DNA of 8,640 nucleotides from Calditrichota bacterium (GTDB lineage Bacteria; Electryoneota; RPQS01). The position numbers and the translations under genes were made by a program. Below the pieces are notes generated by a model, which saw only the letters and a program-made list of their open reading frames with translations, had not been told where the DNA came from and searched no databases. Shown one piece after another: positions 1 through 6,094 of the stretch. How positions within the stretch are numbered: position 1 is the stretch's first letter; each line of letters starts with the position of its first letter. The stretch is taken from positions 1 to 8,640 of the forward strand of contig JAGVEU010000366.1 in the NCBI GenBank assembly GCA_020057985.1, read 5' to 3'.

Positions 1-684
1 GTAACCACGTTGTCTCATCCATTCTTCGCACTGCTGCCCTCTTTGCTCCTTGGATTCAATAGGACACATGTGCATTACGCCGACGATTTCTGTCAATCTC
101 TCGTATTCTTTTTGAAGCGAATCCTTCCAGTGAGTGATTACCCTACTTTGCTCGGCACATGGCAGAGCGGCAATAATTGTTTGAAAATCTCTGAGCCCAA
201 CTGGATTGAACTTCGTGTATTCTTTTCTGCGTCTATTCGACTCCTCGCTGTCACGATCCCTTATCTCGATACTCGTTTCAGCATTCTTATAGGTGTATTC
301 ACTTGCACCCAACATTACTAAGACAAATGCCACGTTATGAGGATGCTTTTTGGAGAATGACTCGTGCATTGCAATGAGCTGAGCAGCACGCACATCAGAA
401 TCGGTTTTGAATTCAATCACTATCCAATACTTAGAGGCATCTTCGTGGGTTAACTCGACTACGAGATCTGCTTTTCCGTCGGGATGCTCCCTTTGGCAGC
501 TAATTGACTTGATCTGTTTCGGCAACTCCAAACCTGAGAGGCGTTCGAGGAGTGAGACTCGCTCTTGAATTGGAAGCATGTCTGTGTCTATGCCCACGTC
601 AGTAGTGTCAAGTAACCATGCGAGCATTCCAGAATGTATTTTTTCGAGCTGATACCCGATAATGTCTATAAAATTCTCCGACAT
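1..684 (-). CDS. PD-(D/E)XK nuclease-family protein, 3' end beyond the window
   Basis: Reading minus from ATG at 684, 228 codons stay open to base 1 with no stop, so the C-terminus lies outside. An AGGAGG Shine-Dalgarno 5 nt upstream fixes the start. The N-terminus has HSGMLAWLLD (17-26), like the 'HS..LaWLLdP' opening I associate with the PDDEXK_4-type family. The core follows: REHPDGKADLVVEL (65-78) with D73, then WIVIEFKTD (87-95) giving E91-x-K93, then Q102. D...ExK on neighbouring strands is the metal-binding signature of PD-(D/E)XK nucleases. After about residue 140 the chain is charged and mostly helical. No signal peptide or membrane segment is seen, so it is presumably cytoplasmic and acts on nucleic acid; substrate unknown. 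GC is about 46%, lower than the AAA+ gene upstream, which suggests a separate origin. It may be co-transcribed with that gene (76-nt gap). Fold call fairly sure, role unknown. Confidence 0.8.
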   Translation of the reverse strand, partial: MSENFIDIIGYQLEKIHSGMLAWLLDTTDVGIDTDMLPIQERVSLLERLSGLELPKQIKSISCQREHPDGKADLVVELTHEDASKYWIVIEFKTDSDVRAAQLIAMHESFSKKHPHNVAFVLVMLGASEYTYKNAETSIEIRDRDSEESNRRRKEYTKFNPVGLRDFQTIIAALPCAEQSRVITHWKDSLQKEYERLTEIVGVMHMCPIESKEQRGQQCEEWMRQRGY

Positions 685-689
685 TTGTT

Positions 690-695
690 CCTCCT
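690..695 (-). promoter_or_regulatory. Ribosome binding site AGGAGG of the nuclease-family gene
   Basis: The minus strand reads AGGAGG followed by AACAA and then ATG at 684. The match to the anti-Shine-Dalgarno is complete and the 5-nt spacing is good. It decides the start of the edge-truncated gene and shows that this organism uses Shine-Dalgarno initiation. Confidence 0.75.
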
Positions 696-743
696 GTGTG
701 GTCTGTTGCGGTGATTCGTACGATTGCTTATGGACTTAAAGAG

Positions 744-757
744 CGCACATCCGTGCG
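744..757 (-). terminator. Weak hairpin after the AAA+ gene
   Basis: Just downstream of the AAA+ stop codon the minus strand reads CGCAC-GGAT-GTGCG, a 5-bp GC-rich stem with a 4-nt loop, followed by CTCTTTAAG. Stem and T-run are both short. It could attenuate rather than end transcription into the nuclease gene; chance is a real alternative. Confidence 0.3.
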
Positions 758-760
758 GCG

Positions 761-2620
761 CTACCTTATGATGTTAAATCCCAAGTCTCCCATAAATCTA
801 TTCTGGCAGAGCACTCCCCGCGCCTCCCCATAACATGCCTCCACCAAATCCCCCATCCCCACCGCATCCCCCCGCACAGCCGCTTCAATGGCCGCATTGC
901 GGACAACGACGGCGATTTGTCCGCCTGTAAGTTCGTAAGTTTTTGCCAGAAAGTCAAGATCAACATCATCTGACAGTGGAATCGTTGGGAGCAGGTGCTT
1001 GCGCCACAGAGCCTTGCGTAACTCAAAATCCGGTTTGGGAAATTCAAGTTTCAGATGAAAGCGGCGACTGAAGGCTTCGTCGAGCTGCGTGGCGAGGTTG
1101 GTGGTGGCAATCAGAATGCCGCGCATTTTTTCAAAGCCTTCGAGAAAGAGGTTCTGCATCTGATTGTACATGCGGTCGGTGGCATGTTCCACGCTGCCTC
1201 GTCGGGACAGGAATTGATCACACTCGTTGAGCAGCAGCACGGGCGGGTTGGGACACGTGCGAATGATCTCCGCGTGCAGATTGAGCAACTCGCGCACGCT
1301 CTTTTCACTCTCGCCAATCCATTTAGAGAGCAATTTGCTGATGTCCGTAACGAGCAAACTTTTACCGAGCCGATTGGCAATGGCTCCTGCAGCAAAGGTC
1401 TTGCCTGTTCCCGATGCGCCGCTGAGCAGAATCAAGAGCGGAGCTTCGTCGAGATCGTTGGGATTGCGCTTAGTCAGTTCGCGTTCCAGTCCCCACTCGC
1501 GCAGCTTGGCGTCTACATTTGATTCATAGCGGCCAATTGCAGTTTCGAGCGTTCGCATCAATGGCGCAGGCAGAACCAACTCCGCGAGCGCCTGCTGCGG
1601 AGACTCCAGTTTGAAGATGGATTGCTCTTCGAGGATTTGCCGCAAGCGATCCGCATCCGGCAGCTTCTCAGTGCAACACAAGCGATTCAAGGTTGAGCGT
1701 GACAGACTGACATCCACGCGCCTGCCAAGAATAGACTCCGGGCCGGTTTTCACTTCAATCAAACCCAGAGCACAGAGCCTTGCGTTTTGAGTCAGATAAC
1801 GGCGATTTTCATGGCGTTCAAAAGGAGTCGTGCTGATCAGCTTGATTACATCTTCGGCAGGTGTGCTCTCGTTACGCAATTCTTGCATGAGGAGATAGAC
1901 CAGAATATTGCTCTCGCAGTCGTCAAGTTCGGCCTCAGAAGCAAGCTCAAATAATGGAAACGGAATAGACGTCTTTTCCATCCGCCCGTCAATTCTCTGT
2001 CGTGCTTGGTCTGAGTAGCGAAGGAGACTCTCCCGATCCGGCAGACCGGCTAATTCATAGTCTTCGAGGCAACGACTCTTGCGCAGTGCGTCCATACATT
2101 CAAACCACTCGTCGAGGAACTCCTGATTGGAATCGTAAGGAGGCAGTTCATCGTCGCAGACCGGACTTCTTGTCGTAAAGACTTCTTCTACAAAGGCTGG
2201 ATGCAGTTCAATCTCGGCCTGCATGAGTTGAGCAAGGTGGACGTTGCACATACCCGGTCGCAATTTGCCGAAGAATCTCCACCCCTTGCCCTCCAGCGAG
2301 ATAATCCCTTTTTCGGTGAGCGTCTTCAGCACTTGCAGCTTGTCGAATTGTTCAAGGCGATTCGTGGACATCCGTCCTACTACCTCCAGCGCCTTGCACG
2401 GCTGTTTACCCTCGACAAACTGCTCAAACACAAGCGCAATCAGGACGAGTTCATCATCGCTCAGTTTGTGCGGTTCGAGCAGAGTCTTGCAACAACTAAA
2501 GTTTTCAGGTGAATGAACTGCGATCTTGTCTAAATTCGCAGCAGGAGTAACAGCCTCCTGTGTGTGGCTACGGACAATTTCGAGGAGGAGGTGAGGCAAG
2601 GCTTGTAGCTCTGGATTCAT
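761..2620 (-). CDS. AAA+ ATPase with N-terminal winged-helix-like segments and a Walker B Asn
   Basis: 619 residues from ATG at 2620, preferred because GGAG lies 6 nt upstream; an in-frame ATG at 2644 adds 8 residues but has only a poor site. The C-terminal third is a classic AAA module: Walker A GASGTGKT (401-408), aromatic pore loop KWIGES (433-438), Walker B LLLNECD with N465-E466, sensor 1 N508 in IATTN, arginine-finger pair R519-R520 in AFSRRF, then the C-terminal helical lid with a GGQI turn. Such modules form hexameric rings that thread or remodel proteins. The catalytic Glu is present, but the Mg-coordinating Asp is Asn. The N-terminal half has two stretches (about 52-117 and 232-310) ending in Gly-turn/strand pairs like winged helices, for example EKGIISLEGKGWRF, suggesting DNA or partner binding; this is inference. 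No signal peptide or membrane segment. Neighbours: a WYL regulator upstream, a PD-(D/E)XK nuclease downstream. ATPase sure; client unknown. Confidence 0.9.
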   Translation of the reverse strand: MNPELQALPHLLLEIVRSHTQEAVTPAANLDKIAVHSPENFSCCKTLLEPHKLSDDELVLIALVFEQFVEGKQPCKALEVVGRMSTNRLEQFDKLQVLKTLTEKGIISLEGKGWRFFGKLRPGMCNVHLAQLMQAEIELHPAFVEEVFTTRSPVCDDELPPYDSNQEFLDEWFECMDALRKSRCLEDYELAGLPDRESLLRYSDQARQRIDGRMEKTSIPFPLFELASEAELDDCESNILVYLLMQELRNESTPAEDVIKLISTTPFERHENRRYLTQNARLCALGLIEVKTGPESILGRRVDVSLSRSTLNRLCCTEKLPDADRLRQILEEQSIFKLESPQQALAELVLPAPLMRTLETAIGRYESNVDAKLREWGLERELTKRNPNDLDEAPLLILLSGASGTGKTFAAGAIANRLGKSLLVTDISKLLSKWIGESEKSVRELLNLHAEIIRTCPNPPVLLLNECDQFLSRRGSVEHATDRMYNQMQNLFLEGFEKMRGILIATTNLATQLDEAFSRRFHLKLEFPKPDFELRKALWRKHLLPTIPLSDDVDLDFLAKTYELTGGQIAVVVRNAAIEAAVRGDAVGMGDLVEACYGEARGVLCQNRFMGDLGFNIIR

Positions 2621-2626
2621 GGCTAA

Positions 2627-2630
2627 CTCC
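2627..2630 (-). promoter_or_regulatory. Ribosome binding site GGAG choosing the 2620 start of the AAA+ gene
   Basis: GGAG stands 6 nt before the in-frame ATG at 2620, whereas the upstream ATG at 2644 has only GGCGG at 7 nt. The same 6-nt GGAG spacing is seen at the WYL gene. GGAG lies inside the coding frame if translation starts at 2644. Confidence 0.5.
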
Positions 2631-2690
2631 GGGTTTATTCCCATAAGATAACCGCCAGAGCGACAAATGATGACAAGCTAAACGAAGATT

Positions 2691-2717
2691 CCGGGCAGGT
2701 CATGGGACCTGCCTCGG
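2691..2717 (-). terminator. Strong palindromic hairpin between the WYL and AAA+ genes
   Basis: GGCAGGTC (2694-2701) and GACCTGCC (2706-2713) are perfect complements around a 4-nt ATGG loop. CCG and CGG at the outside add three pairs if one T is bulged. It starts 20 nt past the WYL stop, a natural place for a terminator of the transglutaminase-WYL pair. On the minus strand it is followed by AATCTTCGTTT, so the U-tract is poor. The symmetry is equally what an operator for the adjacent WYL regulator would look like. The remaining 2645-2690 would hold the AAA+ promoter; TTGTCA (2676-2671) is a possible -35 but no convincing -10 goes with it. Confidence 0.5.
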
Positions 2718-2736
2718 CGAGCAAAGGGCGAGAGGA

Positions 2737-3708
2737 TTACTTGTAGGCTTTCAGGGTTTCCTTCAGTTTTGTGCGCATCTTCACCCGAAGACTTTGCGGT
2801 TCAAGGACTTCGGCAAACGGTCCCCAGCGCAGAATCCACGCGATGAGTTCCTCCGTAATTCCAACTTTCATGGTGAGGTCAAGGTCGCCGTTACTTTGTG
2901 CTTTGAGGGTTTGACTCGAATGCCAGATACGGCCCTCGATGGAGCCGGCAACGGTGTCGTCAAAACGAATGAGTACCTTCTCAGGCTTTGCTGACCAAAT
3001 GCCAAACTTGTCTCGCATGAAGTCGCTGAGTTTGAATTTCGGATCACGCTTGAAAACTTCGTCTGTCGCGTTGATTCGCTCGATGCGTCGAAGGGAAAGG
3101 TAGATGAAGTTCTCGTAAATTGGCTGGAAGACAATAGCATAAATCACTCCACCGTGTAACAGGAGACTGTAAGGGTGAATTTGATACCTCTTGCTGTGAT
3201 ACTTCACCCAACATATTTTGCAAGAGATAATTGCCCCAAAGAGAATCATGAGAATCTGACTGATGGGTTTCAAATCCACGCGGCCCGGTTCGTGAATCTT
3301 GAACGTGTCCTTGGCCGAACCAAAGGCGGACACAACGGCAATACTCTCTCGCGGAACAAACTGCTCCATATTCTCGAACACTCTGCGGATACTCTCACCG
3401 ATCTCCGTTCCCTCGAAATACTCACTGAACTGATTGAGCAACATCGCTGCAAGGATCTCCTCCGGTTTCAGCATAAGCGCGGGAAACTTGAACTTGTGCT
3501 GCAAGGAATAGGACTTTTCGCCATGCGCGCCAATCTCACATGTGAGCGGGAACCCGGAGCCTTCTATGTCATTGAGTGTCCGCTGAATAGTGCGCTTGCT
3601 TTCGTTCTGCTCAAAATGATCATACAGTTCGTTGACGGTAACTCGATTAAAAGTAAGCAGCCGCTGAATAATGCGCAGGGAACGCTGGAGATGGGTCATT
3701 TCAGACAC
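2737..3708 (-). CDS. WYL-domain transcriptional regulator
   Basis: 323 residues, the usual length of a full HTH-WYL-WCX protein. The N-terminus (about 5-60) is a helix-turn-helix of the type found in this family, with SKRTIQRTLNDIE as the recognition-helix region. The WYL domain spans about 144-212: a strand CWVKYHSKRYQIHPY, then GGVIYAIVF where family members carry G.WYLva, then YLSLRRIERI with the conserved Arg-Ile end. The signature triad reads I189-Y190-A191, so W and L are lost and only Tyr is kept. The C-terminal part (about 240-318) matches the WCX extension, including WILRWGPFAEVLEP. Such proteins bind DNA and sense a ligand, often nucleic acid or nucleotide, and many control defence loci. 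The start is GTG, supported by GGAG 6 nt upstream; ATG at 3699 (codon 4) has no site at good spacing. It follows the transglutaminase gene by 1 nt. Targets unknown; self-regulation or control of the AAA+ gene is plausible. Confidence 0.9.
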   Translation of the reverse strand: MSEMTHLQRSLRIIQRLLTFNRVTVNELYDHFEQNESKRTIQRTLNDIEGSGFPLTCEIGAHGEKSYSLQHKFKFPALMLKPEEILAAMLLNQFSEYFEGTEIGESIRRVFENMEQFVPRESIAVVSAFGSAKDTFKIHEPGRVDLKPISQILMILFGAIISCKICWVKYHSKRYQIHPYSLLLHGGVIYAIVFQPIYENFIYLSLRRIERINATDEVFKRDPKFKLSDFMRDKFGIWSAKPEKVLIRFDDTVAGSIEGRIWHSSQTLKAQSNGDLDLTMKVGITEELIAWILRWGPFAEVLEPQSLRVKMRTKLKETLKAYK

Positions 3709-3709
3709 A

Positions 3710-6001
3710 TTAATCTCCGCTGCTTCGGAATTTCAGGGAACTGATTGCTGGACTTTTTGCCTTGATCTCAAACCACGTGACGGACACTGGTGCAGAGCCA
3801 TCCTTGCGCCGAATTCCTGAAGTCAAGCAGTAAAGTCCTTCCGGCAGTTCCTGTGGCCACGATACCTCGCGGAACGGAGTATGAAATCCAAAGTCTATCT
3901 CCGCAAAATGATCCTTGTCCCACTTCTGTACTGCCCAATCCTTGTTGTAAAGAGCATTCTGCGACGTGCTATCACTCGCGGCTTTCACAGCGAACGTTCC
4001 ATTCTTCACAGCTTCAGTCTTGGCATCAGTGCCCCGATTGATTTTCACGTTCCGCCATTCCGTACCCTCCCACCGTTCGAGTTGACTGGAAACCGGATTA
4101 AATCGCGCTGGAATGCCTCGCACGCGGCACAAGCCCGCATACAGAGTTTCGACATCGCGTTCGCTGCCGCGACGGAGCTGCAATGTTTGACTTGGCAAAA
4201 GCGGGGGTCCAAGACGATCCTTCTCCTTTTCGACCACAACGCTATCTCTCAGCCATGAAATCAGCGCGGCATCGTCGCGTGAGGACATAAGAGCTGAATG
4301 TGCCAAGAAGAAGGCACACAGTTCCCCTCGCCATACGGCCGAAGGTTCGTATTCAATCCTCGGTGCAACGACGTATTCCTCGAAGCGCTGTTTCGTTGCA
4401 CTGTCCAGAGTGGTTACGTTGGTTGCCAAAAGTTGCTCGTACAAAGGCGTTTTTGAGGTAGTGCGATTCAAATGATCTTCAAGTGCGGTGACGCTGAAAT
4501 CTCTGCAATCCTTATCCGTCAGGTTGTCCAACAGCATGAACCGGCCTTTTTGTTCGAGCGAGGAATAGACTCCGGCTGACAGTCCGCTTTTTTGCGGATT
4601 GCTGCCAGTGAGGAAATGAAAAAGATGCCCCCAATTCCCACGCGCTTTGCGAAAGATCTCAAGCAGTCGCTGGCCATCGAGAGCCGCCGAGTTGGCAAAA
4701 GAAACCACATAGACAGAATCAGGGTGCATCTGAAGATCATTTACCGCAAGATTTGCTTCTTTCGCCCAGATTCCCCAGAAGTCGTTGCGCACGCTGTCCT
4801 CATAGGTCAAACGACAGCGAAACAAACTGTCCTGAGGAAAAATGTCCTCTTGCTTGCGCTCGGGTGGCGGTGTGTAGTCCACAGACCGAAGTTTCGTCAT
4901 CTTGTTCGGTTTATCAAGCAGCAATGTAATAGAATCTTCGCTCGCTCTCACGTGAGCTATTGCAGAAAGTCCCTTATGCCCGGCAGAGACGATCCAGTCA
5001 CCCTTTCCGCATGTCAGATGCACGATACCATCATCTCCGGTCTCAAGCGAAACCAACGGCTGAATCCCACCATAGTTATAGAGGTTGAAAACGACCTTTG
5101 CGCCTGAGACAGGTTTACCTTGCTTGTCGTTCACGGACACGGACATTTCACGAGTCGGGCCATAGACACTCGTGGAATTGATCAGCGTCGAGCGACCATA
5201 GCGTCGCAAAACTGGCTCATTGCCGTGATAATCTCCGTAAGCAGTACTCACCACAAGCATTGTCCGTTGTGCCGCCTCACTAAACCATGCCTTATTGAAT
5301 CCCGGTTCAGGCTCGCACGCTCCAAAGTAATGCCATTTACCATCCGTCCACACCTCGACCCATGCATGATTATCATCCGTATGCGCCCAACGCGGAGTGT
5401 AGCATTGACGCGCCGGAATTCCGATGGAACGCAAAGCACAAATCGAGAAGATCATCTCCTCCTCGCATCTGCCCAGACCAGCGCGCATGGTAGTCAGCGG
5501 ATCCTGATCGCGCGAATCATCCGCCTGATAGCTGACATATTCATGACACCAGTGATTCACCTCCAGCGCTGCTTCAGTCATGCTTAGGTTCTTAACTCTC
5601 GGTGCCAGCTCATTTAGAAAGCGCGATCGCCAACCATGCACAAAAGGCTCCTGAGTCACGCGGTGCGGCAGCACAAAATGGCGAAACAGTTCATCCGTGA
5701 GTTGCGCTCCCCAAGCAAATTGTTGGTGCGACTGCCGGGCTAACTGAACATTCTCCATCAGGGCTTCTTTGTCCAATGAAGCAAGGTCACTCAGCGGCAT
5801 ATAAGCAACTAAGAAGCGCAAGTCCGCTAACTCAGCAGGCGAAAAGCGCGCGCCGTCTGCTTCCTCAATTAGGGTGAAAAGTCGAGTAGTGGAGCTTCCT
5901 GCGCGATCTCGCTGGGCAGAGAGTAAGGAATCCAGACCGTCAGCGGCAAATAATACCGTTGAGGAAAACTGAACCAACAAAGAAAGGATGAGCTTTTTCA
6001 T
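3710..6001 (-). CDS. Exported transglutaminase-like protein with a second, degenerate core
   Basis: 763 residues. MKK plus a hydrophobic stretch to about A19 is a Sec signal peptide, so the protein is exported. The core at about 140-240 is a transglutaminase/protease-like fold: C179 in GLGRCEEE, the helix end IGIPARQCYTP, H212 in NHAWVEVW, then WHYFGACEPEP. The third catalytic position, normally Asp, is probably E230, as I recall for this secreted family. Residues 284-363 look like an Ig/carboxypeptidase-regulatory-type beta domain (GKPVSGAKVVF...GDDGIVHLTC). Residues 609-640 repeat the core motif (RGSERDVETLYAG, RGIPARFNP) without Cys or His. The C-terminus is beta-rich (EGLYCLTSGIRRKDGS). 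Likely a periplasmic or surface peptidase/transglutaminase-like enzyme or binding protein; substrate unknown. No Shine-Dalgarno is seen before ATG; the signal peptide supports this start. It is the first gene of a pair with the WYL regulator, 94 nt after pntB. Confidence 0.88.
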   Translation of the reverse strand: MKKLILSLLVQFSSTVLFAADGLDSLLSAQRDRAGSSTTRLFTLIEEADGARFSPAELADLRFLVAYMPLSDLASLDKEALMENVQLARQSHQQFAWGAQLTDELFRHFVLPHRVTQEPFVHGWRSRFLNELAPRVKNLSMTEAALEVNHWCHEYVSYQADDSRDQDPLTTMRAGLGRCEEEMIFSICALRSIGIPARQCYTPRWAHTDDNHAWVEVWTDGKWHYFGACEPEPGFNKAWFSEAAQRTMLVVSTAYGDYHGNEPVLRRYGRSTLINSTSVYGPTREMSVSVNDKQGKPVSGAKVVFNLYNYGGIQPLVSLETGDDGIVHLTCGKGDWIVSAGHKGLSAIAHVRASEDSITLLLDKPNKMTKLRSVDYTPPPERKQEDIFPQDSLFRCRLTYEDSVRNDFWGIWAKEANLAVNDLQMHPDSVYVVSFANSAALDGQRLLEIFRKARGNWGHLFHFLTGSNPQKSGLSAGVYSSLEQKGRFMLLDNLTDKDCRDFSVTALEDHLNRTTSKTPLYEQLLATNVTTLDSATKQRFEEYVVAPRIEYEPSAVWRGELCAFFLAHSALMSSRDDAALISWLRDSVVVEKEKDRLGPPLLPSQTLQLRRGSERDVETLYAGLCRVRGIPARFNPVSSQLERWEGTEWRNVKINRGTDAKTEAVKNGTFAVKAASDSTSQNALYNKDWAVQKWDKDHFAEIDFGFHTPFREVSWPQELPEGLYCLTSGIRRKDGSAPVSVTWFEIKAKSPAISSLKFRSSGD
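3715..3718 (-). promoter_or_regulatory. Ribosome binding site GGAG of the WYL gene, inside the upstream gene
   Basis: GGAG lies in the last two sense codons (Gly-Asp) of the transglutaminase gene, 6 nt before GTG at 3708. It supports the GTG start and indicates translational coupling of the two genes. Confidence 0.55.
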
Positions 6002-6036
6002 GAGTGTGAGTGTTATTTATTGGTGCTATAAACAGC

Positions 6037-6066
6037 CAAGGCTCAGGTTCCATCCCCCGAGCCTTG
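6037..6066 (-). terminator. Hairpin between pntB and the transglutaminase gene
   Basis: CAAGGCTC (6037-6044) and GAGCCTTG (6059-6066) form a perfect 8-bp stem with a 14-nt loop, G-rich on the minus strand. It starts 28 nt after the pntB stop. What follows on the minus strand is GCTGTTTATAG, not a real U-tract, so this is either a weak intrinsic terminator or a leader hairpin 35 nt before the transglutaminase start. Confidence 0.45.
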
Positions 6067-6094
6067 ATGAAGTACTCGAGATTATGGAACGAGT

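Noticed and set aside
10..321. A 103-codon plus-strand frame at the left edge
   Set aside because: It lies antisense to the longer minus-strand frame 684-1, which has a strong ribosome binding site and a recognisable nuclease core. The plus-strand product has no family features.
1055..1522. A 155-codon plus-strand frame inside the AAA+ gene
   Set aside because: It is antisense to the Walker A to sensor 1 coding region; the conserved AAA motifs are on the minus strand, so this is a shadow frame.
2618..2644. Repeat of Asn-Pro-Glu-Leu at the AAA+ N-terminus (MGINPELA then MNPELQ)
   Set aside because: It is a four-residue repeat that disappears if translation starts at 2620, the start favoured by the ribosome binding site; too short to interpret.
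2645..2676. TTGTCA (-35) with GGTTAT or TATCTT (-10) as a promoter for the AAA+ gene
   Set aside because: The 17-nt spaced partner is a poor -10 and the better hexamer is 20 nt away, so no convincing promoter can be called, although one is likely in this gap if the hairpin is a terminator.
4592..5587. Two long plus-strand frames (4592-5107 and 5120-5587) opposite the transglutaminase gene
   Set aside because: They lie opposite coding sequence with clear catalytic motifs and a signal peptide, and their translations show no recognisable domain.
6074..6094. ACTCG / CGAGT inverted repeat just after the pntB stop
   Set aside because: Only 5 bp with an 11-nt loop and no T-run; expected by chance.
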